Source: Candidatus Formimonas warabiya
GTDB lineage: Bacteria > Bacillota > Dehalobacteriia > Dehalobacteriales > Dehalobacteriaceae
DNA: 64,000 nucleotides
Assembly: GCF_002777255.1 (NCBI RefSeq)
Contig: NZ_CP017634.1
Location: 2,306,903-2,370,902 of the forward strand
Direction of reading: 5' to 3'
Made by a program: the position numbers and the translations under genes. Of this stretch, positions 9,245 through 18,693 are shown piece after piece. Each line of letters starts with the position of its first letter. Within the stretch, counting starts at the first letter, position 1. Below the pieces are notes generated by a model that saw only the letters and a program-made list of their open reading frames with translations, did not search any database and was not told the origin of the DNA.

Positions 9245-10123
9245 CTATCCTTCCTGAAAAATCTCCTTTTGCCATTTCCGGCCTGTCGGCGTGGCTGCTA
9301 ATCCCCCTTCCGCCGTTTCTCTCAGCGCACAGGGAATCATTCTGCCCACCTGATACATGGCCTGAACCACTTCATCAAAAGGGACCACGCTTTCGATACC
9401 GGCCAGAGCCATTTCTGCGGCCACCAAGGCATTTGCCGTGCCCATCCCATTCCGTTTGGAACAGGGCGCTTCCACCAGTCCCGCAATAGGGTCGCACACG
9501 AGGCCCAAAAGGTTTTTCAGGGCGATGGCCGCTCCATGAAGGGACTGCTCCACCGACCCGCCCATCATGTCCACCGCCGCCCCCGCCGCCATGGCAGAGG
9601 CAGAACCGATTTCCGCCTGGCATCCGCCTTCCGCCCCGGACAGGGAAGCATTTTTCGCGATCACCAGCCCAATGGCGCCTGCCGATAAAAGTCCCTGGAC
9701 CAATTGCTCTTCCGGTACTTGGTGGGTATGCTCCAGACTAAAAAACACGCCCGGAATCACCCCGCAGGATCCTGCTGTCGGCGCGGCCACAATCCGCCCC
9801 ATGGCGGCATTGACTTCTGTAACGCTTAAGGCAAAGCTTACCGCCCGGGCCATGGTGTGTCCGCATAGAGGCACTGCTGTTTCTAAGCGGCGATGTAGTT
9901 TTTTGGCTTGTCCGCCAATCATTTTGCCGCGAAAATCCAATTGCTCGTTTAACCCCTGATAAGCACTTTCCCGCATCACATGGAGCTGAAACTTCATACT
10001 TTCCGTGATCTCCTGTACGGATTTGCCTGATTTTGTTTTCTCGTATTCAAGCATCACCTGATGCAAGCGCATCTTCTCCTGGCGGCAAATCCGGATCAGA
10101 TCGGCACCGTTTTTGATCTGCAC
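9245..10123 (-). CDS. sdaAA: L-serine dehydratase, iron-sulfur-dependent, alpha subunit
   Basis: Deaminates L-serine to pyruvate and ammonia with an oxygen-sensitive [4Fe-4S] cluster. The 292 residues hold the cluster cysteines in GSCGVIPGVFF, LVCDPIAGLVE and APCSKRNGMG, plus the conserved GAEGGCQAEIG loop. It is encoded 29 bases downstream of the beta subunit; the split alpha/beta architecture is standard in Firmicutes. Confidence 0.95.
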   Translation of the reverse strand: MQIKNGADLIRICRQEKMRLHQVMLEYEKTKSGKSVQEITESMKFQLHVMRESAYQGLNEQLDFRGKMIGGQAKKLHRRLETAVPLCGHTMARAVSFALSVTEVNAAMGRIVAAPTAGSCGVIPGVFFSLEHTHQVPEEQLVQGLLSAGAIGLVIAKNASLSGAEGGCQAEIGSASAMAAGAAVDMMGGSVEQSLHGAAIALKNLLGLVCDPIAGLVEAPCSKRNGMGTANALVAAEMALAGIESVVPFDEVVQAMYQVGRMIPCALRETAEGGLAATPTGRKWQKEIFQEG

Positions 10124-10152
10124 CGGGCAACCCTCCCTTTCTTCGTAAGCAG

Positions 10153-10845
10153 TTAAATAGGCTGCAGAACTTTTACTTTTAGAATATAAGAATTTTTTTC
10201 CAATTCTTCCACTGCCGCATGGGGAATATTTTCGTCCGTCTCCGCAATTAAGACGGCATGGGCCGCCTTATTCTCCCGGAATAATTTCATAAAAGCAATA
10301 TTGATCTTAAACTTGGCCAGAACGGCACTGATGGCCGCCACAACCCCGGGAAAGTCCTGATGACAGGTGATCAGAGTAGGATACTCGCCCTCAAATTCCA
10401 CATCCATCTCATTGATCCGGATGATTTTTATCTTTCCCCCGCCGATGGAGGAGCCGGTAACGGCCCATTCTTCTCCTGACACGGTTTTCATGACGATCTT
10501 CACGGTATTCGGATGGACCTCGCCCAAATCGGCCGTCTCAAAACGATAGCGGATCTGTTTTTCCCGGGCCAGATCAAAAGCATCCTTGATGCGGGCATCA
10601 TCCGGCAACAGGCCCAGCACCCCGGCTAAAAGGGCCTTATCCGTGCCATGGCCCTTATGGGTTTTGGCAAAAGACCCGTGCAGGATAAATACAACCTCCT
10701 GAATTTCGTCTCCCGCAATCTTCCTGGCCAGATAACCAAGTCTTGCCGCGCCGGCGGTGTGTGAACTGGACGGCCCAATCATCACCGGACCGATGATGTC
10801 AAAAACGCCATATTCATTCAATCCCATCCCCTCCTTGATACTCAC
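10153..10845 (-). CDS. sdaAB: L-serine dehydratase, iron-sulfur-dependent, beta subunit
   Basis: Partner of the alpha subunit. The 230 residues begin with the GPVMIGPSSSHTAGAARLGY signature that forms part of the active site, and end in an ACT domain (from about residue 155: TLITCHQDFPGVVAAIS) likely to sense amino acids. First gene of the sdaAB-sdaAA pair. Its start is 6 bases downstream of the stop of the CorC-type gene, so the three genes may be cotranscribed. Confidence 0.95.
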   Translation of the reverse strand: MSIKEGMGLNEYGVFDIIGPVMIGPSSSHTAGAARLGYLARKIAGDEIQEVVFILHGSFAKTHKGHGTDKALLAGVLGLLPDDARIKDAFDLAREKQIRYRFETADLGEVHPNTVKIVMKTVSGEEWAVTGSSIGGGKIKIIRINEMDVEFEGEYPTLITCHQDFPGVVAAISAVLAKFKINIAFMKLFRENKAAHAVLIAETDENIPHAAVEELEKNSYILKVKVLQPI

Positions 10846-10851
10846 GATCTC

Positions 10852-12183
10852 CTATCTGTCTTCCGTCCCCCCATGTGGGGCCGCATGCTTCATGGCGCGA
10901 ATTTTCGTAATCCTTAGGCCCATCATCTCCGCCACCCTAAAAACGTACTCCTTGTAGACAACTTCATCCCCCACGGCCGGTCTTCGGCCTAAGCGGGAAA
11001 AAACAAAGCCCCCAAGGGTGGAAATGGAATCATCCTCAATTTTTTCCTGGAGCAGTTCAGAAACCTCATCCAAAAGAACCCGGCCGTTGATTTCATAATC
11101 CTCGTCGTTTACTTTCGTGATCAAGGGTTGTTCCTGGTTGAATTCATCATAAATTTCTCCTACCAATTCCTCCACCAGGTCTTCCATGGTAACCAATCCC
11201 GCCGTGCCGCCGAATTCGTCGGCCACAACCGCCATGTGGGTTCGGGCGCTGCGCATTTTTTGAACCAGATGAGAAATAGGCATATTTTCCGGTACAATCA
11301 GGATATCCCGCTTCCCCTGGGCCAGGTCATAATGCTCCAGCTCTTCCTTACATTTGAATAAATCCCGGATATGGAGCAGCCCTAAGACGTTATCCTTATC
11401 ATCATCACAAAGAGGATAGCGGGTGTGCCCATATTTATGGATCACCTGAAGCACTTCATCCGCCGTATCCTGCACGTATAGGCAGACCATATCCTGCCGG
11501 GGAATCATCACTTCGCTCACCACCCGGTCGGAAAACTCAAATACATTATCCAAAAGCTTTCCTTCCATTTTATCCAGGTGTCCATGTTTTTGGCTGGCTT
11601 CCACCAGCATTCTTAATTCTTCCTCCGTATGAGACAAATCTGCTTCATTGGCCGGCTGGATGCGCCAAACCTTCAAAAATGAATTGGCCAAACTGTTTAA
11701 AGCCCAAATAGCCGGATAGAAGACCCGGAAAAAAAGCCTTAAAGGTCCTGCCGTACGGAGTGCTAAAGCTTCTGCCCTTTGAATGGCCAGAGATTTGGGC
11801 ACAAGCTCTCCCAAAACAATATGAAAAAATGTAATCAGCACAAAAGCAATGATAATAGAAATGGTATGGGTATAAAGAGGTGTCCATGCCGTGATATGGA
11901 CAAATAAGGGGTCCAAAAGGGAAGCAATGGCAGGTTCCCCCAGCCAGCCCAGGCCTAAAGAAGCTAAAGTAATCCCCAGCTGGCAGGCAGAAAGATAGGC
12001 ATCCAACTGGCTCGTCACACCCAATGCCACTTGGGCCCGGCCGGAACCATCCTCCGCCAGCTCAGCCAGCCGGGTTTTACGCACTTTGACCAGGGAAAAC
12101 TCGGCCGCAACAAAAAAACCATTCAGCACCACCAACAAGAAAGCGGTGATAATTTTAAAAAAACTCCAAGCAATCCCGTCCAT
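10852..12183 (-). CDS. Hemolysin/CorC (CNNM) family membrane protein
   Basis: A 443-residue protein with the DUF21/CNNM transmembrane domain at residues 1-190 (three to four hydrophobic segments; FFVAAEFSLVKVRKTRL), a pair of CBS domains at about 205-330 (VMIPRQDMVCL, GLLHIRDLF, HMAVVADEFGGTAGLVTMED) and a C-terminal CorC_HlyC domain. The family is linked to Mg2+/Co2+ efflux or homeostasis; the older hemolysin name should not be read as a toxin. It precedes sdaAB with 6 bases between. Confidence 0.9.
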   Translation of the reverse strand: MDGIAWSFFKIITAFLLVVLNGFFVAAEFSLVKVRKTRLAELAEDGSGRAQVALGVTSQLDAYLSACQLGITLASLGLGWLGEPAIASLLDPLFVHITAWTPLYTHTISIIIAFVLITFFHIVLGELVPKSLAIQRAEALALRTAGPLRLFFRVFYPAIWALNSLANSFLKVWRIQPANEADLSHTEEELRMLVEASQKHGHLDKMEGKLLDNVFEFSDRVVSEVMIPRQDMVCLYVQDTADEVLQVIHKYGHTRYPLCDDDKDNVLGLLHIRDLFKCKEELEHYDLAQGKRDILIVPENMPISHLVQKMRSARTHMAVVADEFGGTAGLVTMEDLVEELVGEIYDEFNQEQPLITKVNDEDYEINGRVLLDEVSELLQEKIEDDSISTLGGFVFSRLGRRPAVGDEVVYKEYVFRVAEMMGLRITKIRAMKHAAPHGGTEDR

Positions 12184-12439
12184 CGTTTAATGCTTTCCCC
12201 TCCTCCTGATTATTGTTTGACCAAACAAAAATAATGATACCCTTTTGAAATAAAAAACCTGGATGACTGGAAAAATTTTATCATTTAACTATTATTCGCT
12301 TGTTCTTCCAGGGAACCCTTCTCAAGAGCAAAGAAAAATGCTTTCCCGGAACAAAAACTCCCCCACCGCCTTGTCTCTCTGACACCTTAGAATTAAGCAC
12401 CGAATAAAATACAGCAAAAAAGGATGGGAGTGAAAATTG

Positions 12440-13021
12440 ATGTTACCCTGCAATTGGTATGGTATGTGTCCCTTTGGTCCGTCCCCAAACCCTTTCATGA
12501 GAGCCCTGGAAGATGAGGTGGTAGACGATGAGCAGGCTCTGCGCCAGGATCCGCCCCCCATTTTAAGCAACCCCACCCCCTCGCGTGTACTTTTTATGCG
12601 CAAAGAGCTGAGCGGTTATCCCAATTACGGTAATCCCAGCGGCAACGCAGACATCTTATACACAAACACCCAGGGAACCTGGACCTTCAACCTCCCCGCG
12701 GTCCTGGCTTTGGTGCTCAACAATGCCCGGAGAGTGGAACTGGTGATCCGGGGGGCCCTGGATGACCACTACAACGTACCCGAAAGCCGGTATAGTATGA
12801 GCGTTCTGTTCAACGGCGTACGGCAAAATGTTCCCGCCAGGCTGCCTTTCGTCCACGGCCGCCCCTCCGGCCAAAGGTTCGACAACTGGAATGAATTGGT
12901 TTTGACGGTTACCTCCGGCACCGCACGGATGAACAATCGGGTCACCATTAGAAACACCTCAAATACAGGGGATGGCGATTGGATTGCCTTCGACTGGATC
13001 GAATTAAGATTTTTCTTATAA
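12440..13021 (+). CDS. Hypothetical protein with a C-terminal beta-sandwich-like region
   Basis: Not recognised. The 193 residues start with a Cys/Pro-rich head (LPCNWYGMCPFGPSPNPF), then an acidic linker, then about 130 residues rich in beta strands ending in DGDWIAFDWIELRFFL. That ending resembles carbohydrate-binding or lyase-associated sandwich domains. There is no signal peptide. The ATG at 12440 follows GGGAG; a TTG one codon earlier is also possible. A spore-coat or surface-associated role would fit the head sequence but is a guess. Confidence 0.6.
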   Translation: MLPCNWYGMCPFGPSPNPFMRALEDEVVDDEQALRQDPPPILSNPTPSRVLFMRKELSGYPNYGNPSGNADILYTNTQGTWTFNLPAVLALVLNNARRVELVIRGALDDHYNVPESRYSMSVLFNGVRQNVPARLPFVHGRPSGQRFDNWNELVLTVTSGTARMNNRVTIRNTSNTGDGDWIAFDWIELRFFL

Positions 13022-13085
13022 AATCACGAACCTGGTTCAAGGAAAGGATGGTAAGGGAAAATCAAAAATCAAGGAGACGAAAGAC

Positions 13086-13703
13086 GTGAACAATCTGACG
13101 AAACTTCCTGTCCAGGTTAATACAGTCCATCTGGTTAATCCGAGATTAGATTCATTCTATCCTGTGATAAGAGGGATTACCGACAAAGAGGTGGAAAAAA
13201 AAATCAATGACACCATCTTGAGAATGGTGTACGACTTAATGCGGCAGCAAGGCTATTTTGAAGACAAAAACACCACCATCACCGCCTCCTATGAAATCAA
13301 AAACAACCAGAGAGGTATTTTAAGCCTGTCCTTGCTCAACTATGCTTTTTCCGGGGGAGCCCACGGCTTAACCATCATCAAGTCGCCCACCTTTTCTGTG
13401 GAAACAGGCAAACTTTATACCCTCAAGGATTTGTTTAAACCCGGGGCCGACTATGTGGCCCGCCTCTCCCAACTGGTCAAGGCACAAATCATCGCCCGGG
13501 ATGTCCCGGTATTTGAAGAATTTACCCAAATTAAACCCGACCAGGATTATTATATCGCCGACAAAGCATTGGTAATCTATTTCCAGCTCTACGACATCAC
13601 CCCCTATGCCTATGGATTCCCTTACTTCCCCATTTCCGTTTACGATATCCAGGACATCATTGATGAAGAGGGACCTTTGGGCGCGATGCTGGGATCATTC
13701 TAA
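13086..13703 (+). CDS. DUF3298/DUF4163 domain protein (RsiV/PdaC-like)
   Basis: A 205-residue protein matching the combined DUF4163-DUF3298 fold found at the C-terminus of the anti-sigma factor RsiV and in deacetylase PdaC: NPRLDSFYPVIRGITDKEVEKKIN at the start, YAFSGGAHGLT in the middle, and the LYDITPYAYGFPYFPIS ending. It lacks the membrane segment those proteins carry, so it is a free-standing domain. GTG start with AAGGAGACG 7-8 bases upstream. Role unknown. Confidence 0.75.
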   Translation: MNNLTKLPVQVNTVHLVNPRLDSFYPVIRGITDKEVEKKINDTILRMVYDLMRQQGYFEDKNTTITASYEIKNNQRGILSLSLLNYAFSGGAHGLTIIKSPTFSVETGKLYTLKDLFKPGADYVARLSQLVKAQIIARDVPVFEEFTQIKPDQDYYIADKALVIYFQLYDITPYAYGFPYFPISVYDIQDIIDEEGPLGAMLGSF

Positions 13704-13740
13704 GAAAAAAGAGGGACGAAATTTTTCGTCCCTCTTTTTA
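13704..13740. terminator. Bidirectional terminator between convergent genes
   Basis: GAGGGACGAAA pairs with TTTCGTCCCTC, with A-run before and T-run after, so it can serve both the DUF3298 gene and the phosphohexomutase. Confidence 0.85.
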
Positions 13741-15111
13741 GTGCTGGTCCGCTAAGCTGAGGGGAAATATGGAGCAGGCTATTTCCCCTTTAATTTTTTC
13801 CAATTTCTCCGGTGTATCCGCCTCACACCTGACGATCAGTTCCGGGCCCGTGTTGGATGCCCGCACCAGTCCCCACCCTCCCGGAAACTTTACCCGCACC
13901 CCGTCAATCTCGATCATGGGCAGATCTTTTTTCCGAAAATATTCCTTTGCCTGGGCGACATAATAAGGTTTTTTCTCTTCGGTGCAGGCAATGCGCAATT
14001 CCGGGGTGGAAAAAGTCTTGGGTATGCCGGATAACAAATCGCTCAAAGATTGATCGTTTTGGGAAAGAATTCTCAGCAGCCGGGCCGCGGCATAAATAGC
14101 GTCGTCAAAGCCGAAATACTCGTCGGCAAAAAACAGATGGCCGGACATTTCTCCGGTAAAAACAGCCTTTAGCTCCTGCATTTTGGCTTTGATCAAGGAA
14201 TGCCCTGTTTTATAAAAAACAGGCTTTCCCCCCAAGCGTTCAATCTCTTGAACCAGGAGATCAGAGCATTTTACCTCCACAATCCCCGGGGTACCGGGAT
14301 ATTTGGGCAGGATTTCTCTCCAGAAAAGGACCATCAGCATATCGCCCCAAATAATGTTTCCTTGATCATCCACAACCCCCAGGCGGTCCCCATCGCCGTC
14401 AAATCCCAGCCCCAGATCCGCTCTGTTTTCCTTTACGGCCTGAATCAAATCATGGAGATTTTCCGGCCGCACCGGATCGGGAAAATGGTGGGGAAATTCC
14501 GGATCCGAATCACAATAGAGGGGGATCACCTCACAGCCCAGGGCCTCGACGATCTCAGGAGCAAAATAAGCCGCGGTGCCGTTTCCGCAGTCTACCACCA
14601 CCTTCAGTTTTTTGGCACCCAGTTTAACTTTATCTTGAATCATGGAAAAATAATCACTGACCGGTGAGTGATACCCCAATGTTCCCCTCCCCCGGGCAAA
14701 ATCGCTTTGACGAATGATCTGTCTCAATTCCTGCAGCTCTTCCCCAAAAAGGGTCCGCCCCCCGTACTGTACCTTAAAACCGTTGTACTTAGCCGGGTTG
14801 TGGCTGGCGGTAATCATGATCCCTGATTTTATCCCATAATGGTAGGTGGCAAAATAAAAGATGGGGGAAACGACCACACCGATATTTCGCACATGCACGC
14901 CCGTGGAAAGCAATCCTAGCACCAGATGCTGAAAAATCACCGGAGAAGATTTCCGGTTGTCCTGACCCACAATCACCGTGGTCTCTCCTTTTTTTTTCAC
15001 AAATGTGCCGAATGCTTTACCGATTAATTCGGCATCATACTCGGTAAAGTCTTCTCCAAATATGCCCCGAATATCATACTGCCGAAAAATACACTCCTTA
15101 ACCCCGCTCAT
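13738..15111 (-). CDS. manB: Phosphomannomutase/phosphoglucomutase
   Basis: Interconverts hexose 1- and 6-phosphates for cell-surface sugar synthesis. In the 457 residues the alpha-D-phosphohexomutase signatures are the active-serine loop TASHNPAKYNGFK, the metal-binding DGDGDRLG loop, the substrate GEMSGH loop and the phosphate-binding SNTGPELIVR near the C-terminus. The start at 15111 has AAGGAGG 8 bases upstream. The frame stays open for 66 codons further upstream, but that sequence shows no family features. Confidence 0.92.
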   Translation of the reverse strand: MSGVKECIFRQYDIRGIFGEDFTEYDAELIGKAFGTFVKKKGETTVIVGQDNRKSSPVIFQHLVLGLLSTGVHVRNIGVVVSPIFYFATYHYGIKSGIMITASHNPAKYNGFKVQYGGRTLFGEELQELRQIIRQSDFARGRGTLGYHSPVSDYFSMIQDKVKLGAKKLKVVVDCGNGTAAYFAPEIVEALGCEVIPLYCDSDPEFPHHFPDPVRPENLHDLIQAVKENRADLGLGFDGDGDRLGVVDDQGNIIWGDMLMVLFWREILPKYPGTPGIVEVKCSDLLVQEIERLGGKPVFYKTGHSLIKAKMQELKAVFTGEMSGHLFFADEYFGFDDAIYAAARLLRILSQNDQSLSDLLSGIPKTFSTPELRIACTEEKKPYYVAQAKEYFRKKDLPMIEIDGVRVKFPGGWGLVRASNTGPELIVRCEADTPEKLEKIKGEIACSIFPLSLADQH

Positions 15112-15268
15112 CGCCCATCCTCCTTGAAGCTTAAATCCTGCATCCACCATCAAGCGCTGTTTTGATGCAGGATCATCTGCTTCAATATATGCAGGCGCAC
15201 CCCAACCTGCTTTTCTTCGGTCTGGCCATGTTTTGGGGACATTCCTATCTTTAAGTGTCGGTTTTCCC

Positions 15269-15931
15269 TCAGAACTCTCTGCCTTGATAAAATTTGATGG
15301 AAAGCCCATAAGAAACCACCATCAGAACAACCACTAAAACAAACAAAAGGAATAAAATCATGCTCTCGGACTGTCCGGCCATAAACCGGATAAACCCCTG
15401 GGCCAAGACACCCTCCCGGTTTTTCACAAAATCCCCTAACAGGGACAGGCCGAAAAAGCCGCCGAAAAACAAGACAAAATTAAGCATGCGGGACTTGACG
15501 TAGCCGACTTTGAAAAACACAGGTAAATAGATGCCATTCACAAAAACCACGCCGGCCATCGCACTGATCAAGCCTTCCCAGCTCACGGGATAGGCCTGGA
15601 TCGGCAGCCCCAAAAGATGCACAATTCCGGCGACCGCCAGGTAACACAACAGCCCCATGGTAAAAAAAACCAGCACAGAAAGATACTTGGACCTGACCAC
15701 CTGAGCCCTGGTGATGGGCAGGCTGTTAATGAAAACATCCGATTTATTTTTTTCATCATAGGTGCAGGAGGTCAGTACCACCAAATAATTAAACGCCACA
15801 ATAGCCGCGGGAAACATAGCGTTGCCCATATGTTGAAAGGCGATGATCACAAAAAGGATATAGGCAAAACTGAACAATACGGTTTTCTTCTGGACCAGAA
15901 TATCTTTCAGCACCAGACTAAGCATGAGCAC
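15269..15931 (-). CDS. ABC-2 type transporter permease
   Basis: A 220-residue membrane subunit with about six hydrophobic segments (e.g. AYILFVIIAFQHMG, SMILFLLFVLVVVLMVV), of the ABC2_membrane_5 type found with YtrA-regulated exporters. It overlaps the 3' end of the ATPase gene by 14 bases. Substrate unknown; the family includes lantibiotic and cell-wall-stress exporters. Confidence 0.85.
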   Translation of the reverse strand: MLMLSLVLKDILVQKKTVLFSFAYILFVIIAFQHMGNAMFPAAIVAFNYLVVLTSCTYDEKNKSDVFINSLPITRAQVVRSKYLSVLVFFTMGLLCYLAVAGIVHLLGLPIQAYPVSWEGLISAMAGVVFVNGIYLPVFFKVGYVKSRMLNFVLFFGGFFGLSLLGDFVKNREGVLAQGFIRFMAGQSESMILFLLFVLVVVLMVVSYGLSIKFYQGREF

Positions 15932-16784
15932 CCCTCCTTGTGTAATAAAGCATTACATCCTCTAAGGTCGGCTTTTCTATCAATACCCGATCGCCCAACA
16001 GCTGCCTGACCCTTTGTTTATCCTGGACCAAGCCTTGGAAGCCAAACTGGTTTTCCTTGATGCCGATAAAATGCGTCCGCACATCACCGGTCAAAAGTTC
16101 TTTTCCCCCCCGCACCAGGCCATACTTTTCTAAAAGATCATCTTTCCCCGTACTTAACACGATCTCTCCTTGATCGATCAAGGTCACATAATCAGCAATC
16201 TTTTCCAGGTCGGAGGTGATGTGGGTGGAGAAGAAGACCGCCTTCTTCTCATCCTGCCTGATCCATGACAATATTTCCAGCAGCTCATTTCTGATCACCG
16301 GGTCCAAGCCGGAAGTAGGCTCATCCATGAGGAAAAAATCCGCTTGATGGGAAAGGGCCACCGCTAAGGAAAATTTCATTTTTGTCCCTTTCGATAAGCT
16401 TTTGATTTTCTGGTGCGGAGGCAGGTCAAAATCTTTGAGATACTGGGAAAATACTTTTTCATCCCAGTTCCGGTAAAAAGGGGATAAAATTCTTTTCATT
16501 TCCCGGACCGTTAATTCTTCATAAAAATAATTTTCATCCAGGACAAAACCGATGCGGTTCTTGATTTCTATTTCGTTCTTCAGATGATCCCGGCCGAAGA
16601 TTTTTATTTCTCCCCTGTCTTTCTTCAGTAAATTGAGGATCAGTTTCATGGTGGTACTTTTTCCCGCCCCGTTGGGACCGATAAAACCCATAATATATCC
16701 CTGGTCCAGGGACAGATTGATATCCTTTAAGGTAAAACCGGAAAATTTCTTTTGTAACCCTTTAATTTCTAAAACCGGCGCCAT
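15918..16784 (-). CDS. ABC transporter ATP-binding protein
   Basis: A 288-residue ATPase. Walker A GPNGAGKST is at about residue 37, signature LSKGTKMKFSLA at about 135, Walker B FFLMDEPTSGLDP at about 155, and the H-loop in STHIT. It drives the downstream permease. Three bases separate it from the GntR gene, forming a three-gene operon. Confidence 0.92.
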   Translation of the reverse strand: MAPVLEIKGLQKKFSGFTLKDINLSLDQGYIMGFIGPNGAGKSTTMKLILNLLKKDRGEIKIFGRDHLKNEIEIKNRIGFVLDENYFYEELTVREMKRILSPFYRNWDEKVFSQYLKDFDLPPHQKIKSLSKGTKMKFSLAVALSHQADFFLMDEPTSGLDPVIRNELLEILSWIRQDEKKAVFFSTHITSDLEKIADYVTLIDQGEIVLSTGKDDLLEKYGLVRGGKELLTGDVRTHFIGIKENQFGFQGLVQDKQRVRQLLGDRVLIEKPTLEDVMLYYTRRGAHA

Positions 16785-16787
16785 TCT

Positions 16788-17162
16788 TTACACCTCCTCA
16801 TAAAGTAAACGCAGCATGTCCTGAATCTCCTCCAGGGTCAAGCCAATGGTCTTAGCTGCGGCAACCGCTTCCCCCAGCTTCTCTTCCACCAGGCGCAGCC
16901 GGGTTTCTCTTAAAAGCTCTTTATTCTGGGCCGCCACATAAGAGCCTTTTCCGGGAACAGACACCAGAAACCCGTCTCTTTCTAATTCATCATAGGCCCT
17001 TTTGGTCGTGATCACGCTGATCTGCAGTTCTCTGGCCAAAGTCCTGATGGAAGGAAGCAGCTCCCCCTCGGCTAATTCCCCTTTGATCATTAAATCCTTC
17101 ATCTGAAGCATGATTTGTTCATAGATGGGTTTATCCGAGGAATTTGAAATCATGATGTTCAC
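16788..17162 (-). CDS. GntR family transcriptional regulator, YtrA subfamily
   Basis: A 124-residue repressor: winged helix-turn-helix (IYEQIMLQMKDLMIKG, then LPSIRTLARELQISVITTKRAYDELE) and a short dimerisation tail of about 45 residues, the YtrA hallmark. YtrA proteins regulate the ABC exporter next to them and their own gene. A perfect inverted repeat upstream (17193-17213) is the likely operator. Confidence 0.9.
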   Translation of the reverse strand: MNIMISNSSDKPIYEQIMLQMKDLMIKGELAEGELLPSIRTLARELQISVITTKRAYDELERDGFLVSVPGKGSYVAAQNKELLRETRLRLVEEKLGEAVAAAKTIGLTLEEIQDMLRLLYEEV

Positions 17163-17192
17163 TGCCGGATCACCTCACAGATGTGTAATTAT

Positions 17193-17229
17193 TGTATATA
17201 CTGTCTATATACATTATATATACAGTATG
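17193..17229 (-). promoter_or_regulatory. Operator of the YtrA-type regulator
   Basis: TGTATATA-CTGTC-TATATACA is a perfect 8-5-8 inverted repeat. An overlapping second repeat has arms ATACTGT (17199-17205) and ACAGTAT (17223-17229). Both sit 30-67 bases upstream of the GntR start, where a promoter is expected. Confidence 0.7.
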
Positions 17230-17249
17230 CACACCTGTCAAGAAGCCAA

Positions 17250-17285
17250 AAAAAATTGCCCGGGTATTTTAATCCCGGGACAATT
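17250..17285 (-). terminator. Terminator of the hexosaminidase gene
   Basis: On the minus strand, TTGTCCCGGG pairs with CCCGGGCAA around a short A/T loop and is followed by eight T. Confidence 0.85.
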
Positions 17286-17326
17286 CTTCAGGTTTCAAGA
17301 TAGGCTTTCCGGCCTCAAACAGCACT

Positions 17327-18604
17327 TTATTGCCTTCCTTTTAAAGAGGGAAACTGCTCAAAAAGCCCTTTGATCTGATCATTTATTTTTTGGGCGTCCC
17401 ATATTTGTACAAGCTGATCGGAGAGGGCATACTTTTGTTTCAGTTTGAGGATTCTGTAAACACTCTGGTCGATTCTGTCCGGGGAAATCAGTCCCGTTTC
17501 AGCGGCCTGTTGGAGCGCCTTTATCACGGCCTCTTCCTTTGCATAGTCATGGCACACCAGGATCATGTCACTGCCGGCGTTTATTGATTTTACCGCCGCT
17601 TCGCCGATCTCATAGCTGTTTAAAATAGCCCCCATGGTCATATCATCCGTGATCACCACCCCATCAAACCCCATCTTCTCCCTTAAGAGATCCGTAATGA
17701 CAATTTGGGACAAGGAGGCAGGGTTATCCGGGTCAATTTTCGACAGCAGGATGTGGGCGATCATGATGGCGTCCACTTTATTCTTGATCGCCGCAGAAAA
17801 AGGCAGGAGTTCAAAACTGTTGAGCCTTTCCATGTCGTTGTTAACCGTGGGCAGCCCCAGATGAGAATCTGTGGCAGTATCACCGTGACCGGGAAAATGC
17901 TTGACCACGGAGATAATATTTTGCCCGTGCAGCCCTTTCATCGTTTGGATCCCCAGCTTACTGACAATACCGGCATCAGAGCCGAAAGCCCGGTCCCCGA
18001 TCACAGGGTTCTGAGGATTGCTGTTAATATCCAGCACAGGCGCAAAATCCATATTCAGACCAAAAGAGTGCAATTCTTCCCCGATGATGCTGCCGATTTG
18101 ATAGGACAAGCTGCTGTTATTCATTTCCCCAATTTTTTTACTGGTGGGAATTTTGATAAGCTCATCCGGTACCCGGGAAATCTGTCCCCCCTCTTCGTCG
18201 ATGGATAAAAACAAGGGGATTTTGTTCACCCTATTGGTCTCTTTCAAGGCGTTGATCAGGGACAGCATTTGCTTGGCATCCCTGATATTCTGCTTTAAAA
18301 GGACAAAACCGCCCACGTGATAGTTCCCGATCATTTGTTGGACATGATCATCCTTTTCATAGCCGTCAATCCCGGCCATCACCATCTGTCCGATTTTTTC
18401 GCTCAGATTCATGGTTTTCATCTGTTCTCTAATGGGGTCAACTGTATTTTGTTCCGTATTGCTCCCATGCGCCGGGCCAGGTGACGACACAGGGTCGTCA
18501 CCCGAATTGTTATAATATTCCCGGGCAGCACCATAGCCAAAAGCCAAAGATACTGCAAAAGCAATGATCAATATCAGGTATTTGGTGCGCATCATCTCTT
18601 CCAC
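17327..18604 (-). CDS. nagZ: Beta-N-acetylhexosaminidase, glycoside hydrolase family 3
   Basis: Cleaves terminal N-acetylglucosamine from muropeptides during wall recycling. The 425 residues begin with a signal anchor (YLILIIAFAVSLAFGYG, residues 8-24) and a low-complexity linker, so the enzyme is extracytoplasmic. The catalytic domain shows the NagZ loop with the acid/base histidine in KHFPGHGDTATDSHLGLP and the nucleophile aspartate in VITDDMTMGAI. As in other Gram-positives it acts outside the membrane. Confidence 0.9.
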   Translation of the reverse strand: MEEMMRTKYLILIIAFAVSLAFGYGAAREYYNNSGDDPVSSPGPAHGSNTEQNTVDPIREQMKTMNLSEKIGQMVMAGIDGYEKDDHVQQMIGNYHVGGFVLLKQNIRDAKQMLSLINALKETNRVNKIPLFLSIDEEGGQISRVPDELIKIPTSKKIGEMNNSSLSYQIGSIIGEELHSFGLNMDFAPVLDINSNPQNPVIGDRAFGSDAGIVSKLGIQTMKGLHGQNIISVVKHFPGHGDTATDSHLGLPTVNNDMERLNSFELLPFSAAIKNKVDAIMIAHILLSKIDPDNPASLSQIVITDLLREKMGFDGVVITDDMTMGAILNSYEIGEAAVKSINAGSDMILVCHDYAKEEAVIKALQQAAETGLISPDRIDQSVYRILKLKQKYALSDQLVQIWDAQKINDQIKGLFEQFPSLKGRQ

Positions 18605-18693
18605 TGCCTTCCCACGTTGTCCGTACCCGCGACCACACTTTACCTGCCCTTAAGGCATTCCGTAATCCTATTGTATCATATCTGATCCCTTAT

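Noticed and set aside
15112-15309. 66-codon extension upstream of the phosphohexomutase
   Set aside because: No family sequence there; a strong ribosome site precedes the ATG at 15111.
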